64,000 nt of DNA, taken from Azospirillum brasilense (GTDB taxonomy: Bacteria; Pseudomonadota; Alphaproteobacteria; Azospirillales; Azospirillaceae). The notes beneath the pieces are model-generated. The model was not told where the DNA came from. It saw only the letters and a list, made by a program, of their open reading frames with translations, and did no database searches. The stretch spans positions 117,143 through 181,142 of the forward strand of contig NZ_CP059454.1 of assembly GCF_022023855.1 (NCBI RefSeq), given 5' to 3'. Within the stretch, counting starts at the first letter, position 1, and every line of letters starts with the position of its first letter. This document shows, piece by piece, positions 37,301 to 44,807 of the stretch. The position numbers and the translations under genes were made by a program.

Positions 37301-37631
37301 CGGCCTTTTCGACCGCATCGCTCAGCAACGGCGGCACCTCGGCCGGGCGGTCCGCCGCGATCAGCAGGGCGGCGAAGAAAGCCTTGAGCGCGATGTCGTT
37401 CGGAGCGAAGCGGGCGCCGCGTTCGGCCCAGCGCAGCGCGGTGCCCAGATCCCCCCGTGCGAGGGCGCAGCGGGCAAGGCCGGCGGCACCATAGACGTGG
37501 GTGGCGTTGTGGCGCAGCAGAATGCCCGCCACCGTCTCGGCCTCGGCGATGTGCCCATCGGCAATCAGCCCTTCCAGGCGCTGCACGTCCAGGCGCCGGG
37601 CCTGGGTTTTCGAGCTGCCGGCCGAACCCAT
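33441..37631 (-). CDS. Giant TPR-GT2-GT4 protein with ChW-like tail
   Basis: One open frame of 1,396 residues. Order: TPR-like helices (about 12-145); a beta region; a GWAWCPGDP...DGHYGF module (about 280-330); a GT2 domain from about 398 (MVDIVIPVHRGREETMACL, LLNADTLVAGPWLERL); a GT4 domain from about 675 with an acidic insert near 720-733 and GAVGIQKGYEVLL near 927; then from residue 1099 a beta-rich part ending in a ChW-like region (GLTANGWETPWISGGG, GTPLVGFSIRLRG). Residues about 1064-1098 have AT-ending codons typical of non-coding DNA, so the last 298 residues may be a separate gene starting at ATG 34337. Start ATG 37631 follows AGGGGA. Confidence 0.8.
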   Translation of the reverse strand: MGSAGSSKTQARRLDVQRLEGLIADGHIAEAETVAGILLRHNATHVYGAAGLARCALARGDLGTALRWAERGARFAPNDIALKAFFAALLIAADRPAEVPPLLSDAVEKAAVPTAAIALGQALARLGAADRLLPLIVQQLNRFPVSVAPLLGDLADHAVLTGQAVGWATADIGLRIVGALAPDSSSPNRNGIIRIGSSQDAALLVMGRAPFLRHYGQQGDGGPIRFVLPVGPELEGQPLSITLDGEPLLGTPLHPRRHAAVEGSVLLDDGPGGAAEAVLSGWAWCPGDPPQSVTVQVTDEAGRTVTVTADRPAQGVRAQGVEDGHYGFLIDPVVAGLSPGRLHVTAGPGHAPLAGSPLPWPGPRRIGRRSTPVGPRPSRPAETGRPPAAWPTTGASPMVDIVIPVHRGREETMACLRSVFAAGDATPCEIVVIDDASPDADLVRELKALAEAGRITLLRNQHNLGFPATVNRGLALHPDRDAVLLNADTLVAGPWLERLRAAAWSAADVGTVTPLSNDATILNYPSGADRPSPPSLTETAALDRLARTVNAGLRVDLPTAVGFCAYIRRDCLRETGPFEEWLFGRGYGEENDFCLRAHRLGWRHLGAADVFVAHVGGRSFGRQKAILAARNSHLLERLHPGYDALVQDFIAADPLMAARRRLDLARWAEGGGTAQGPAVLLVTLAGRGGVARFIEERTDALRAEGWRVLRLIPETAGAAEGNEDKDDDEDDEENARRRPSIPSERRCRIEAMDRPDLRDLVFRTRGELDELVEALRLAGTAAVEIHHLLGHDPAVLDLAGRLGVPYDLTIHDYGLICPRLSLVDKDGRYCGEPELAACERCTADPDDRADPELTVGALRRRTRTLAAGARRVTAPTRDVAARLLRHIAPRPIEVRPWEDIAPPPPQPPRRRDGRRWRVCTIGAVGIQKGYEVLLACARDAAARSLPLEFVVVGFSEADPPLFETGQGFVTGRFTEAEAVALVRAQEADIAFLPSISPETWCYALSTAWKAELEVVAFDLGAMSERIREKGGGHLLPPLLEAATINDALLGILDAHTPHGVAIGQSSSFRSDYRPSIPGADSDGPNAFCSISQSRGGSSMIGKVASTEAQQPSQIKATAQTLSLAPGFYSLIVTSGGGMAAAGEFPLPSVQLAASPNNHSGTTVEMIGSVSGNWLSKPGDTIIIKVSGGPANLILSSYKHTERQNALLSLQFARIDDAPADSPTAQQAAAPVAASAPVKGAQFQAPAASSAVRPRTEILAHIQRQGDLRFADSNWAGAVGQRLWIEAFSITPVEGIASEDIEYKGLTANGWETPWISGGGMCGSRGLGTPLVGFSIRLRGATAERFDCVYEGAFVSGYRSPAGQNGSPCRSDAISDALEGFLLRFVEKAGGTQPRSY

Positions 37632-37792
37632 GAAGAACGATCCCCTGCCTCGATTTGGGGTGTCCCGATCAGTGATGTCCCGATCGGAGTTGCGGCTGTC
37701 CGCAAGGGCGCCGGAGCCGCCCGGCGGATCCTTGTCGGTCTTCGCTTCCACCCTTCATGCCGAAGAAAGGCAGAGACATGAAGCGCATAAAA

Positions 37793-37822
37793 ATGGACCT
37801 GCCGATCGCTCGGCAGGTCCAT
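37793..37822 (-). terminator. Rho-independent terminator of RTX gene
   Basis: On the minus strand ATGGACCTGCCGA pairs perfectly over 13 bp with TCGGCAGGTCCAT around GCGA, and TTTT follows directly. It lies 21 bp after the stop of the RTX-repeat gene and before the giant glycosyltransferase gene, separating the two units. Confidence 0.85.
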
Positions 37823-37843
37823 CAGATAATGCAGAGACTCTTC

Positions 37844-38872
37844 TTAGACGGCGAAGTTGCTGGAGGTCAGGTTGGTGACCCCGGCGACCGTGATCTGGGT
37901 GCCGTCCGACAGCGAGATGACCGAGCTGCCGCCGGTGACCGTGACGCGCGACGCGACCTGGGCCGCGGTGAGGCCGTAGCCCTGGACCGCGATGAGATCG
38001 GTGCCGGCCTTGAAGTCGCCGATGACGTGCTTGCCGCCGCCGAAGACGGTGCTGAACACGAAGATGTCGTTGCCTTCACCACCGAACAGCGTGTCGTTGC
38101 CGACGCCGCCGATGATCGTGTCGTTGCCGGCGAAGCCGCCGATGACGGCGGTGCCCGTCTTCGAGGTGTTGCCGATCAGCAGGTCGTTGCCCGTACCGCC
38201 GGCGACCAGGGCGTTGCCCGAGCCGCCGAAGACCGTGTTGTTGCCCGCCGCCGCGGCGACGGTGGTGTTGCCCTGGCCGCCGGCGATCAGGTTGTTGCCG
38301 CCGGTGACCGCCAGGAAGGCGTTGCCCGTGCCAGCACCGATGGTGGCGTTGCCGCCCGCCGCGAAGACGGTGTCGTTGCCGGCCGCGAAGATCTGGTTGT
38401 TGCCGCCCGTGCTCAGGATGGTGTTGTTGCCCGCACCGGCGGTCAGCACGTTGTTGCCGGCCGCGGCCACGACGGTGTCGGCGCCCGAGCCGCCGAGGAT
38501 GGTGGCCGAAGCGCCCGCCACGGTGCTGGTGCCCAGCAGCTGGCCGCCCGAGCCGCCGACCAGGGTCTGGCCGGTGCCGGTGCCGGCCTGCAGCACGGTG
38601 CCGGCGGCGTCGTTCGCGACGAGAACGTTGTTGTTGCCCGAACCGCCCAGGAGGGTGGCGGCGGTGTTGGTGTTCAGCACCAGCGCCGTGTTGCTGTCGC
38701 TGATCAGGCTGAGCGTCTTCGTCGGCGGAAGGGCGCTGTCGCCGATTACGAGCGCCTTGGTGTCCTTCGTCGTCGCGACGAGGCTGGTGTTCTGGAGAAC
38801 CGCACCCGCCAGGGTGGACGCGGTCTTAACTTCGCTGGTAATACCACCGGTGATCGTGGTCGACGTCGTCAT
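37844..38872 (-). CDS. RTX-repeat secreted protein, atypical
   Basis: A 342-residue low-charge protein rich in Gly, Ala, Asn, Thr and Val, without aromatic clusters or a signal peptide. From about residue 75 it is built of glycine-rich nonapeptide-like turns. Most carry GNN where calcium RTX repeats have GxD (AAGNNVLTAGAGNNTIL; VTGGNNLIAGGQGN); only the last four are canonical (GGTGNDLLIGN, GGVGNDTLFGG, GGEGNDIFVF). The tail matches type I export signals (FKAGTDLIAVQGYGL and a hydrophobic end, TSSNFAV). It is a single-gene unit with its own terminator. Probably a secreted surface or matrix protein exported by a system such as 5430-8988. Confidence 0.82.
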   Translation of the reverse strand: MTTSTTITGGITSEVKTASTLAGAVLQNTSLVATTKDTKALVIGDSALPPTKTLSLISDSNTALVLNTNTAATLLGGSGNNNVLVANDAAGTVLQAGTGTGQTLVGGSGGQLLGTSTVAGASATILGGSGADTVVAAAGNNVLTAGAGNNTILSTGGNNQIFAAGNDTVFAAGGNATIGAGTGNAFLAVTGGNNLIAGGQGNTTVAAAAGNNTVFGGSGNALVAGGTGNDLLIGNTSKTGTAVIGGFAGNDTIIGGVGNDTLFGGEGNDIFVFSTVFGGGKHVIGDFKAGTDLIAVQGYGLTAAQVASRVTVTGGSSVISLSDGTQITVAGVTNLTSSNFAV

Positions 38873-39316
38873 ATTTTTGAACCCCCGCCAAAGTGTCTAA
38901 AACTTTGCGCCTTATGGCATGCCTTGCGCTCGATATCATTGGTAACCCGTTTTTGCAAGTGCGGAATGGAACCATCCGATAGAATAACCACTTATGGGAA
39001 AGCAATCCGAACGGGTGAGGGGCTCTAGCGATAATGTTTCACATCAGTAACAGACTCGCAGGTTGCGCCAAGCCTGGATGCGAGAAGCGGATCGCATGAT
39101 TTGCTTTCCTCACAGCATGCGCAGGTGGATTTGTTCAGCATCTTTTAGGAAAATGACTGGGAACCGGTTTCGCGTCGCATCCCGAGCGTTCCAGGTACAG
39201 CGATCCATCCATTGGGGAAAGCCGGGGTTCCGGCCTTCCCCAAAGGCCTTCCGCCGTTCCTGGTTTGCAGCACCGCCGCCGCCGTGCCATTGTCCGAAGA
39301 AATATATACTGCGGCC
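38873..39316. other. Divergent intergenic region
   Basis: A 444-bp gap between the RTX gene and the GT4 gene. Near the RTX start is a GGGGG ribosome site. Bases 38930-39000 are AT-richer and contain the weak promoter listed below. A small palindrome, CAAAGT...ACTTTG, lies at about 38889-38907. Nothing coding was recognised; open frames here have no homology-like features. Confidence 0.5.
38930..38958 (-). promoter_or_regulatory. Possible promoter of RTX gene
   Basis: On the minus strand TTGCAA and TATCGA are separated by exactly 17 bp, about 60 bp before the RTX start. The match to sigma-70 hexamers is only partial (4/6 and 3/6), so this is tentative. Confidence 0.22.
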
Positions 39317-40378
39317 ATGCGTATCCTGCTGCTCTCCCGCTACAGCCCTCGGGGCCCCAGCAGCCGTCTCCGGCATTACCAGTTCCTTCCGGCACTGGCT
39401 GACGCGGGAATGTCGGTTGCCGTGGCTCCCTTGTTGCCCGATTCCTACCTGGAAGCCCTTTACACGGGGCGGTCGCGTCCGTTGCGCCGCATCGCGGCGT
39501 CCTATGCGGCGCGCATCCGCCAGATGGCGTCGGTACGCAATTTCGACCTTCTGTGGGTCGAGAAGGAATTGCTGCCCTGGATTCCCTATGGGATGGAGCG
39601 TTGGATCCTGGAATCGGCCCCACCCTACGTCGTTGATTTCGATGACGCCTGGTTTCATCACTATGACCGCAGCCGCTGGTCCCTGGTGCGCCGGCTGCTG
39701 GGCAGCAAGCTCGACCGAGTGATGCAGCGTGCGGCCCTGGTGACCGTTGGAAACGATTATCTCGCCCGAAGGGCCGAGTCGGCTGGTGCCCGCTCGATCG
39801 CGACCCTTCCCACCGTGGTCGATCTCGCGCGCTACCCCACCGGAACGGCCCAGGCCGATGGTCTTCCGGCGGTGGGCTGGATCGGGTCCCCAATCACCGA
39901 TCATTATCTCAATCTGGTCGAAGAGCCGCTGCGCCGGATGGTGACGGGGAGCGAGGCCCGGATTTTCCTGGTCGGCGCCACCCCCGCGGCGCTGAGCGGG
40001 CTGCCGGCCGATCGCCATGAATGGCGGGAGGAGACGGAAACCAGTCGCATCGCCCAGTTCGACATCGGCATCATGCCGCTGGCCGACACGCCCTGGGAAC
40101 GAGGCAAGTGCGGTTACAAGCTGATCCAGTATATGGCTTGCGGCAAACCGGTGGTGGCGTCTCCGGTCGGCGTCAACCGGGACATTGTGGAGCATGGGGT
40201 CAACGGCTTCCTGGCCGAAACCCCGGAAGAGTGGACCGGCGCGCTGCGTCGCCTCGCCGCCGACCCCGACCTGCGGCGGCAGCTGGGTGCGGCCGGCCGC
40301 GCCAAGGTGGAGCGGCATTACTCCCTGGAAGGCACGGCGCCGCGCCTGGTCGAGTTGCTGCGCGCCGCGGCGTCCTGA
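39317..40378 (+). CDS. Family 4 glycosyltransferase
   Basis: A 353-residue GT-B enzyme. It starts MRILLLSRYSPRGPSSRLRHY and contains LLWVEKELLPWIPYGMERW and PYVVDFDDAWFHHYDRS. The donor half has AVGWIGSPITDHYL, DIGIMPLADTPWERGKCGYK and LIQYMACGKPVVASPVGVN. This subgroup is frequent next to Wzm/Wzt exporters. The ATG at 39317 begins the conserved part; the ribosome site is weak. The exporter permease follows 90 bp later on the same strand, and the two probably form a short operon ended by the terminator at 41327. Confidence 0.88.
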   Translation: MRILLLSRYSPRGPSSRLRHYQFLPALADAGMSVAVAPLLPDSYLEALYTGRSRPLRRIAASYAARIRQMASVRNFDLLWVEKELLPWIPYGMERWILESAPPYVVDFDDAWFHHYDRSRWSLVRRLLGSKLDRVMQRAALVTVGNDYLARRAESAGARSIATLPTVVDLARYPTGTAQADGLPAVGWIGSPITDHYLNLVEEPLRRMVTGSEARIFLVGATPAALSGLPADRHEWREETETSRIAQFDIGIMPLADTPWERGKCGYKLIQYMACGKPVVASPVGVNRDIVEHGVNGFLAETPEEWTGALRRLAADPDLRRQLGAAGRAKVERHYSLEGTAPRLVELLRAAAS

Positions 40379-40468
40379 CAGATATGGGACGGTGCGGTTT
40401 CGCATTGCGCCACCCTTCGAGTCGGGACTAGAACGCCCGCGCCCTTTTCAAGACGGAACCCGTCGCTC

Positions 40469-41305
40469 ATGACCATGGCTGCAAGCACTTCCCACGTCCC
40501 GTCCGGCCTGCTTGGCCTGTTCACGGAGCCCTGGCACCACCGGGCCCTGGTCCGGCGCCTGGTCCGGCGGGAGATCGAGGCGCGCTACCGGGGATCGGTC
40601 CTGGGAATCCTGTGGGCCTTGCTGACCCCGTTGCTGATGCTGGCCGTCTTCACCTTCGTCTTCTCGGTGGTGTTCCAGGCCCGCTGGGGAACCTCGACCG
40701 GTGGAAAGGGGGAGTTCGCCCTGATCCTGTTCGCCGGCCTGATCGTCTTCACCATGTTCTCCGAAGCGCTGGTCCGCGCACCCGGCCTGATCCTGGAGAA
40801 TCCCTCCTACGTCAAGAAGGTGGTGTTTCCCCTGGAGATCCTGCCCTGGGTGATGGTGCTCTCCAGCCTGTTCCAGGTGGCGGTCAGCCTTCTCATCCTG
40901 ACCGCCTTCTATCTGGCGGTCTTCGGGCTGCCGCCTCTGTCGGTCCTGCTGCTGCCGCTGGTGTGGCTGCCGCTGCTCCTGTTCTGCCTGGGCGTCGGCC
41001 TGCTGCTGAGCGGGCTTGGTGTCTATCTGCGCGACCTGCGGGCGATCATGCCGGTGATCAGCCAGCTCCTGATGTTCCTCAGCCCGCTGTTCTACCCGGC
41101 GAGCGCGCTGCCGGAAGCCTTCCGCGGGCTGCTGCACCTGAACCCGTTGACCGGCATCATCGAGAACACGCGCACGGTGCTGTTCGCCGGCGCGGCCCCC
41201 GACTGGACGGTGCTTGGCATTCAGATCCTGGCCGGCCTGCTGTTCGCGGTCCTCAGCCTGCGGCTGTTCCGCTATCTGCGGACGGGGTTCGCCGATATCG
41301 TGTGA
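40469..41305 (+). CDS. wzm: ABC-2 polysaccharide export permease (second)
   Basis: A 278-residue inner-membrane protein with six hydrophobic segments. The N-terminal RLVRREIEARYRGSVLGILW and the LILFAGLIVFTMFSEAL, NPSYVKKVVFPLEILPWV and LNPLTGIIENTRTVLFAG blocks are characteristic of Wzm/KpsM permeases. It is distinct from the permease at 1774. Its likely ATPase is the long Wzt at 44808-46190, which lies on the opposite strand beyond three modification genes, an unusual split for a pair that is normally adjacent. Confidence 0.9.
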   Translation: MTMAASTSHVPSGLLGLFTEPWHHRALVRRLVRREIEARYRGSVLGILWALLTPLLMLAVFTFVFSVVFQARWGTSTGGKGEFALILFAGLIVFTMFSEALVRAPGLILENPSYVKKVVFPLEILPWVMVLSSLFQVAVSLLILTAFYLAVFGLPPLSVLLLPLVWLPLLLFCLGVGLLLSGLGVYLRDLRAIMPVISQLLMFLSPLFYPASALPEAFRGLLHLNPLTGIIENTRTVLFAGAAPDWTVLGIQILAGLLFAVLSLRLFRYLRTGFADIV

Positions 41306-41326
41306 CGGCGCGAACCGGACGATGAA

Positions 41327-41364
41327 AAGGCGCCCGGCGGACGAGCCCGCCGGGCGCCTTTTTT
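41327..41364 (+). terminator. Rho-independent terminator after second wzm
   Basis: AAGGCGCCCGGCGG pairs perfectly over 14 bp with CCGCCGGGCGCCTT around ACGAGC, followed by a run of six T. It begins 21 bp after the permease stop; because A residues precede the left arm, it may also work for the convergent methyltransferase gene. Confidence 0.92.
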
Positions 41365-41382
41365 GTTGCGATCCCTGAAGAC

Positions 41383-42930
41383 TCAGGCCGGAGCCTTCAC
41401 TGCCACGACATGGTAACCGACGGTGAACTGCGGGATCGGGCAGGCATCGTCGAGATTGTGGAGATAACGGGGCAGCAACTCCCCAAACAGCCGCCCGACG
41501 GCGCCGTCGAACCCGCCGTGCAACTCGCGATGGCGGTCCATGGTCCAGGCCACGCGGGCGCATTCCTGGGACAGCATCCGGAAGAAGCCGCCGTTCGGCA
41601 CGGTTTCCCGCAACGTCAGCCCGGCCCGCTCGCAGGCGTAGCGGTACCAGTGGGGCGTGAAGCCGCCATAGTAGTGATAGGGTTCCTGGTGCAGCCCCGA
41701 CCCGAGGGGGGCGGTCAGCAGCAGCGTGCCGCCGGGGGCGAGGACGCGCGCCATTTCCCGAACCGCGGCGGCGGGTTCGGGCACATGCTCCAGCACCTCT
41801 GTGCACAGCACCACGTCGAACGCGCCATCCGGAGCCGGCAGGTTCAGAATGTCGCTGACAAGATCGATGCTACCGTAGATTCCTTCATTGCGTTCCGGGC
41901 TCTGGAAGCCTTCATACTGCTTGAAATCATGGGACGTGTAGGCACCATGAGCGAACAGGGGCCGGTAGCGGCAGGTCCCCGCCCCAACGTCGAGTACCCG
42001 TGCCCCCGCCGGAATCCGGGCGGCCTGCGCGGCAACCCAGCGGTCGCGGTCCCGCTGGTTGAAGTCATGGATCTCCTCCAAGGAGGTGGATGCGCCTTCT
42101 GTTGCCGTGAGCCTGGTGAGGAAGCCCGCCAGATCGTCCGGAACGGAAGCGGGCTGCGAGGAAGATACGCCAAAAAGAGCGGGATGGGCGTTCGGAGCCG
42201 GCGGCAGCCGACCGTCGGCCAGGAAGGCGCGGAGCTGTTCGCGCCAGCGTTCCCAGGTCGGGCGCTCCGCCTCGGCGACGGTGCTCTCCCAGAGCAGGGC
42301 TTCGACCGCGGCGATCTGCTCGTCCAGCGGCCGATCCTTGTCCTTGACGGCACGGGCGGTCACGTTGTGCAGCGGCGGCTCGTGACCGGACTGGTGCTGC
42401 TCGATCACCACGTCGGTGAAGCCCAGCTTTTCCAACGTATGACGGAAACGGTCACCGAACCAATGGCCGACGTGATAACCCCAACTCGCCGTCTGGTCGC
42501 CTTCCATGTGGCGGAGTGCGCGCAGCTTCAGCGTAAGGGGCAGGTCGCCGGCGACCTCGCGGGCACAGGCCACCGTGTCGGGGGTTTCCAGATGCAGCGT
42601 GCCACCCGGCTTCAGCCAGCGGTGCCAACGCACCAGCAGGCCATAGGCCGCCACGCGGTTGAAATGCTCGAAGACGTGATGCAGCCGGACCTCGTCCACC
42701 GACCCATCCGGAAAGTGCAGCCCCAGGACATCGGCTTCCAGATCGGGGCGCACCGCCATGACGTTGTGGGCATCCGCCGGGTAATCGATGTTGACGTAGC
42801 CCGGCAGCCGCGTCTCTCCGCAGCCGAGATGCAGGCGAAGAGGAACGCCGGGCGTCAGAAGATTGCGCGCCCGCAGAAGGCCATGCGTGTCCAGCCCACC
42901 GGCCGTCGGGTTTTCCCCGGAACTGGTCAT
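41383..42930 (-). CDS. Tandem double SAM methyltransferase
   Basis: A 515-residue protein with two class I methyltransferase domains. The first (about 30-200) has LRLHLGCGETRLPGYVNID, VRLHHVFEHF and LKPGGTLHLETPDTVA. The second (about 290-510) has VLDVGAGTCRYRPLFA, FDVVLCTEVLEHVPEP and LAPGGTLLLTAPLGSG. The start, ATG 42930, is one base after the stop of the upstream gene. It is encoded with an acyltransferase and a long Wzt. In E. coli O9a-type systems, methylation caps the chain end that long Wzt recognises; a capping role here is an inference. Confidence 0.86.
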   Translation of the reverse strand: MTSSGENPTAGGLDTHGLLRARNLLTPGVPLRLHLGCGETRLPGYVNIDYPADAHNVMAVRPDLEADVLGLHFPDGSVDEVRLHHVFEHFNRVAAYGLLVRWHRWLKPGGTLHLETPDTVACAREVAGDLPLTLKLRALRHMEGDQTASWGYHVGHWFGDRFRHTLEKLGFTDVVIEQHQSGHEPPLHNVTARAVKDKDRPLDEQIAAVEALLWESTVAEAERPTWERWREQLRAFLADGRLPPAPNAHPALFGVSSSQPASVPDDLAGFLTRLTATEGASTSLEEIHDFNQRDRDRWVAAQAARIPAGARVLDVGAGTCRYRPLFAHGAYTSHDFKQYEGFQSPERNEGIYGSIDLVSDILNLPAPDGAFDVVLCTEVLEHVPEPAAAVREMARVLAPGGTLLLTAPLGSGLHQEPYHYYGGFTPHWYRYACERAGLTLRETVPNGGFFRMLSQECARVAWTMDRHRELHGGFDGAVGRLFGELLPRYLHNLDDACPIPQFTVGYHVVAVKAPA

Positions 42931-42931
42931 G

Positions 42932-43519
42932 TCAGCTGTCCCCGTGGACATAGGCGCGCAGGGCATCCTTGAGGTGCCTTGGCACCCGCAGGATTACATC
43001 TTCGATCACGGCCACGTAATCGCCCCGGCCGGCCTTCTCCAGAGCGTGAACCAGTCCGGTGACGTCCGGCCAAGCGTCCGCGTTGTGGAGAGGATGCGGC
43101 GGGTGGAGGAACATTCGGGCGTCGTCCACCAGGACGAGGTGGGATGGCAGGCCGGCATCGATGGCGGCGATCTCTTCAAGCACGGGGCATTCGGCCGTCT
43201 CTCCGGCGGTTCCGGGACCCGACCAATGAGCGTCGAGCCAGAACAGCGCCGGATCGGCCAGGGAATCAACGACGCCGCGCAGCAGTTCCCCGCTGTTGCC
43301 GTGCAGGACGGTGACGTTCGGAACATCCCGAAAACGCTCGGCAGCGTTCCGGTAAAGGCTGGGATCGGCCTCGATGGTGATCACCCGCTTGAAGCGTTCC
43401 GCTGCCCACGCGGCCGTCCGTCCCTGAAAGGTTCCGGTTTCGACGAACGTCGTGATGCCGGCTTCGGCCGCCAGCCTTTCGGTCAGGGCTTCCGGAACGC
43501 CTGGATGTACGATGCCCAA
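42932..43519 (-). CDS. SAM methyltransferase-like protein
   Basis: A 195-residue protein with TFVETGTFQGRTAAWAAERF (motif I variant), VITIEADPSLYRNAAERF, VTVLHGNSGELL and FWLDAHWSGPG. This is the pattern of small methyltransferases found with glycan genes, including some related to TylF/FkbM types. No ATG fits; TTG 43519 is preceded by GCGAGG at good spacing and starts the conserved part. It is followed immediately by the double methyltransferase, so the two are likely co-translated. Confidence 0.75.
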   Translation of the reverse strand: MGIVHPGVPEALTERLAAEAGITTFVETGTFQGRTAAWAAERFKRVITIEADPSLYRNAAERFRDVPNVTVLHGNSGELLRGVVDSLADPALFWLDAHWSGPGTAGETAECPVLEEIAAIDAGLPSHLVLVDDARMFLHPPHPLHNADAWPDVTGLVHALEKAGRGDYVAVIEDVILRVPRHLKDALRAYVHGDS

Positions 43520-43623
43520 AATAACCTCGCGCGCAAGAAGACAAGCGGACGCGTTGCGCGCTCCGCCCTGGTCACCTTATACCAAATTCCGCCGATGGCT
43601 ATTCATCAGAGGGCCTTCGCCGT

Positions 43624-44766
43624 TCAGGCCGCCTCCTTGGCCGTTTGGCGGAGCTGGGCCGATGCGGTGAGCCGCCGGGTCAGGAGCGAGCCGGCGTCGA
43701 TCATCGGGCGCTCGATGAACCGGTAGGTCACGCTGGAAACCACGATCGTAGCCAGGAGAACACCGGTGAGGACGAGAAGGAAAACGCCGTTTCCATTCCA
43801 GGCGCCGAAGTGTGCGAACAGATCCACGTTCCGGTCCGTATGCGCCAGGACCAGGTCGTACCACACGAAATGGACAAGATAGGCGCTGAAGCTGATACGG
43901 CCGAGGAAGCGGATCGGCCGGTTCACGACCAGGGTGTTCGCCCCTCCGGCGATGCACAGGACGGCGAGGGCGAAGCACACGGAATAGGCGATATGGGCCT
44001 GGACAACGGTCGGCGGATGCAGGGCCATCGCGATGGCGGCTCCAACGGAAAGCGCGAGGCCGCTCCACGCCAGCCGGGGTGGTAGACGCGGACGGTCCCG
44101 CAGCACGAAGAAGACCAGGATGCCCAGGGCAAAAGGTGTCAACTGGTTGAAGAACCAGAGGAAGGTGAAGGTGCTGACGAGGTAGGGCGGCAGGTCCGGT
44201 CGCATCCCCTGCACCCAGCTCGTGGCGCCCGGAAGGCTGAATTCCGCCAGCAGGACGGTGCCCGCCGCAAACAGCAGGGCGCCCTTCCAGGAACGGATCG
44301 TCGCCGCAATCAGTGGAAAGGTCAGATAGAAGGTCACTTCCACGGCGATTGACCAACCGCCTGGAACCACCGAGGTAATGGTCTCCGGGTGCCATCCATG
44401 CAGGAAGGCCATGGTCATGGCGACATGCCATGGACCAATCCCGTTTGGCGCGAAGTAGCGCGCCTGGAATCCGTCGAGCCAAAAGAAGAAACCGATGCCG
44501 ACGTAGAACATCGGCAGAATGCGGAACACACGTCGAATGAAGAAATTCAGGGTTTTGATATCCCCCTCATCGTTCCGGCTGTGCCACGACTGTATCAGTG
44601 TGAGGGCGCTGACCAGAAAGAAAAGCTGGACGCCACGGGCCCCCTGGGCCATGAAGGATTGCACCGATGGCGAGAGATGCGGGTAGAGCTGGGACGTGTG
44701 GACGACGATCACCGCCAGGATCGCGTACCCTCGCAAGGCATCAATGAACCCAAGCCGTCGATCCAT
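43624..44766 (-). CDS. Acyltransferase 3 (OafA-type O-acyltransferase)
   Basis: A 380-residue integral membrane protein with about ten helices. It begins with the family hallmark RLGFIDALRGYAILAVIVVH and has RRVFRILPMFYVGIGFFF and GWSIAVEVTFYLTFPLIA near the middle. The C-terminal RFLGRISFSAYLVHFVWY completes the pattern. Such enzymes transfer acetyl or other acyl groups to surface polysaccharides. The ATG at 44766 follows AAGGGA. It lies between the long Wzt and the methyltransferases on the same strand, so O-acylation of the exported chain is likely. Confidence 0.9.
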   Translation of the reverse strand: MDRRLGFIDALRGYAILAVIVVHTSQLYPHLSPSVQSFMAQGARGVQLFFLVSALTLIQSWHSRNDEGDIKTLNFFIRRVFRILPMFYVGIGFFFWLDGFQARYFAPNGIGPWHVAMTMAFLHGWHPETITSVVPGGWSIAVEVTFYLTFPLIAATIRSWKGALLFAAGTVLLAEFSLPGATSWVQGMRPDLPPYLVSTFTFLWFFNQLTPFALGILVFFVLRDRPRLPPRLAWSGLALSVGAAIAMALHPPTVVQAHIAYSVCFALAVLCIAGGANTLVVNRPIRFLGRISFSAYLVHFVWYDLVLAHTDRNVDLFAHFGAWNGNGVFLLVLTGVLLATIVVSSVTYRFIERPMIDAGSLLTRRLTASAQLRQTAKEAA

Positions 44767-44807
44767 GGTGGTCCCTTCCATTGTCACCCGAGCCCGCGGC
44801 CGTCGGG

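Noticed and set aside
37860..38660. Regularly spaced short repeats resembling an array
   Set aside because: They are coding repeats of the RTX protein, imperfect and without unique spacers, so not a CRISPR array.
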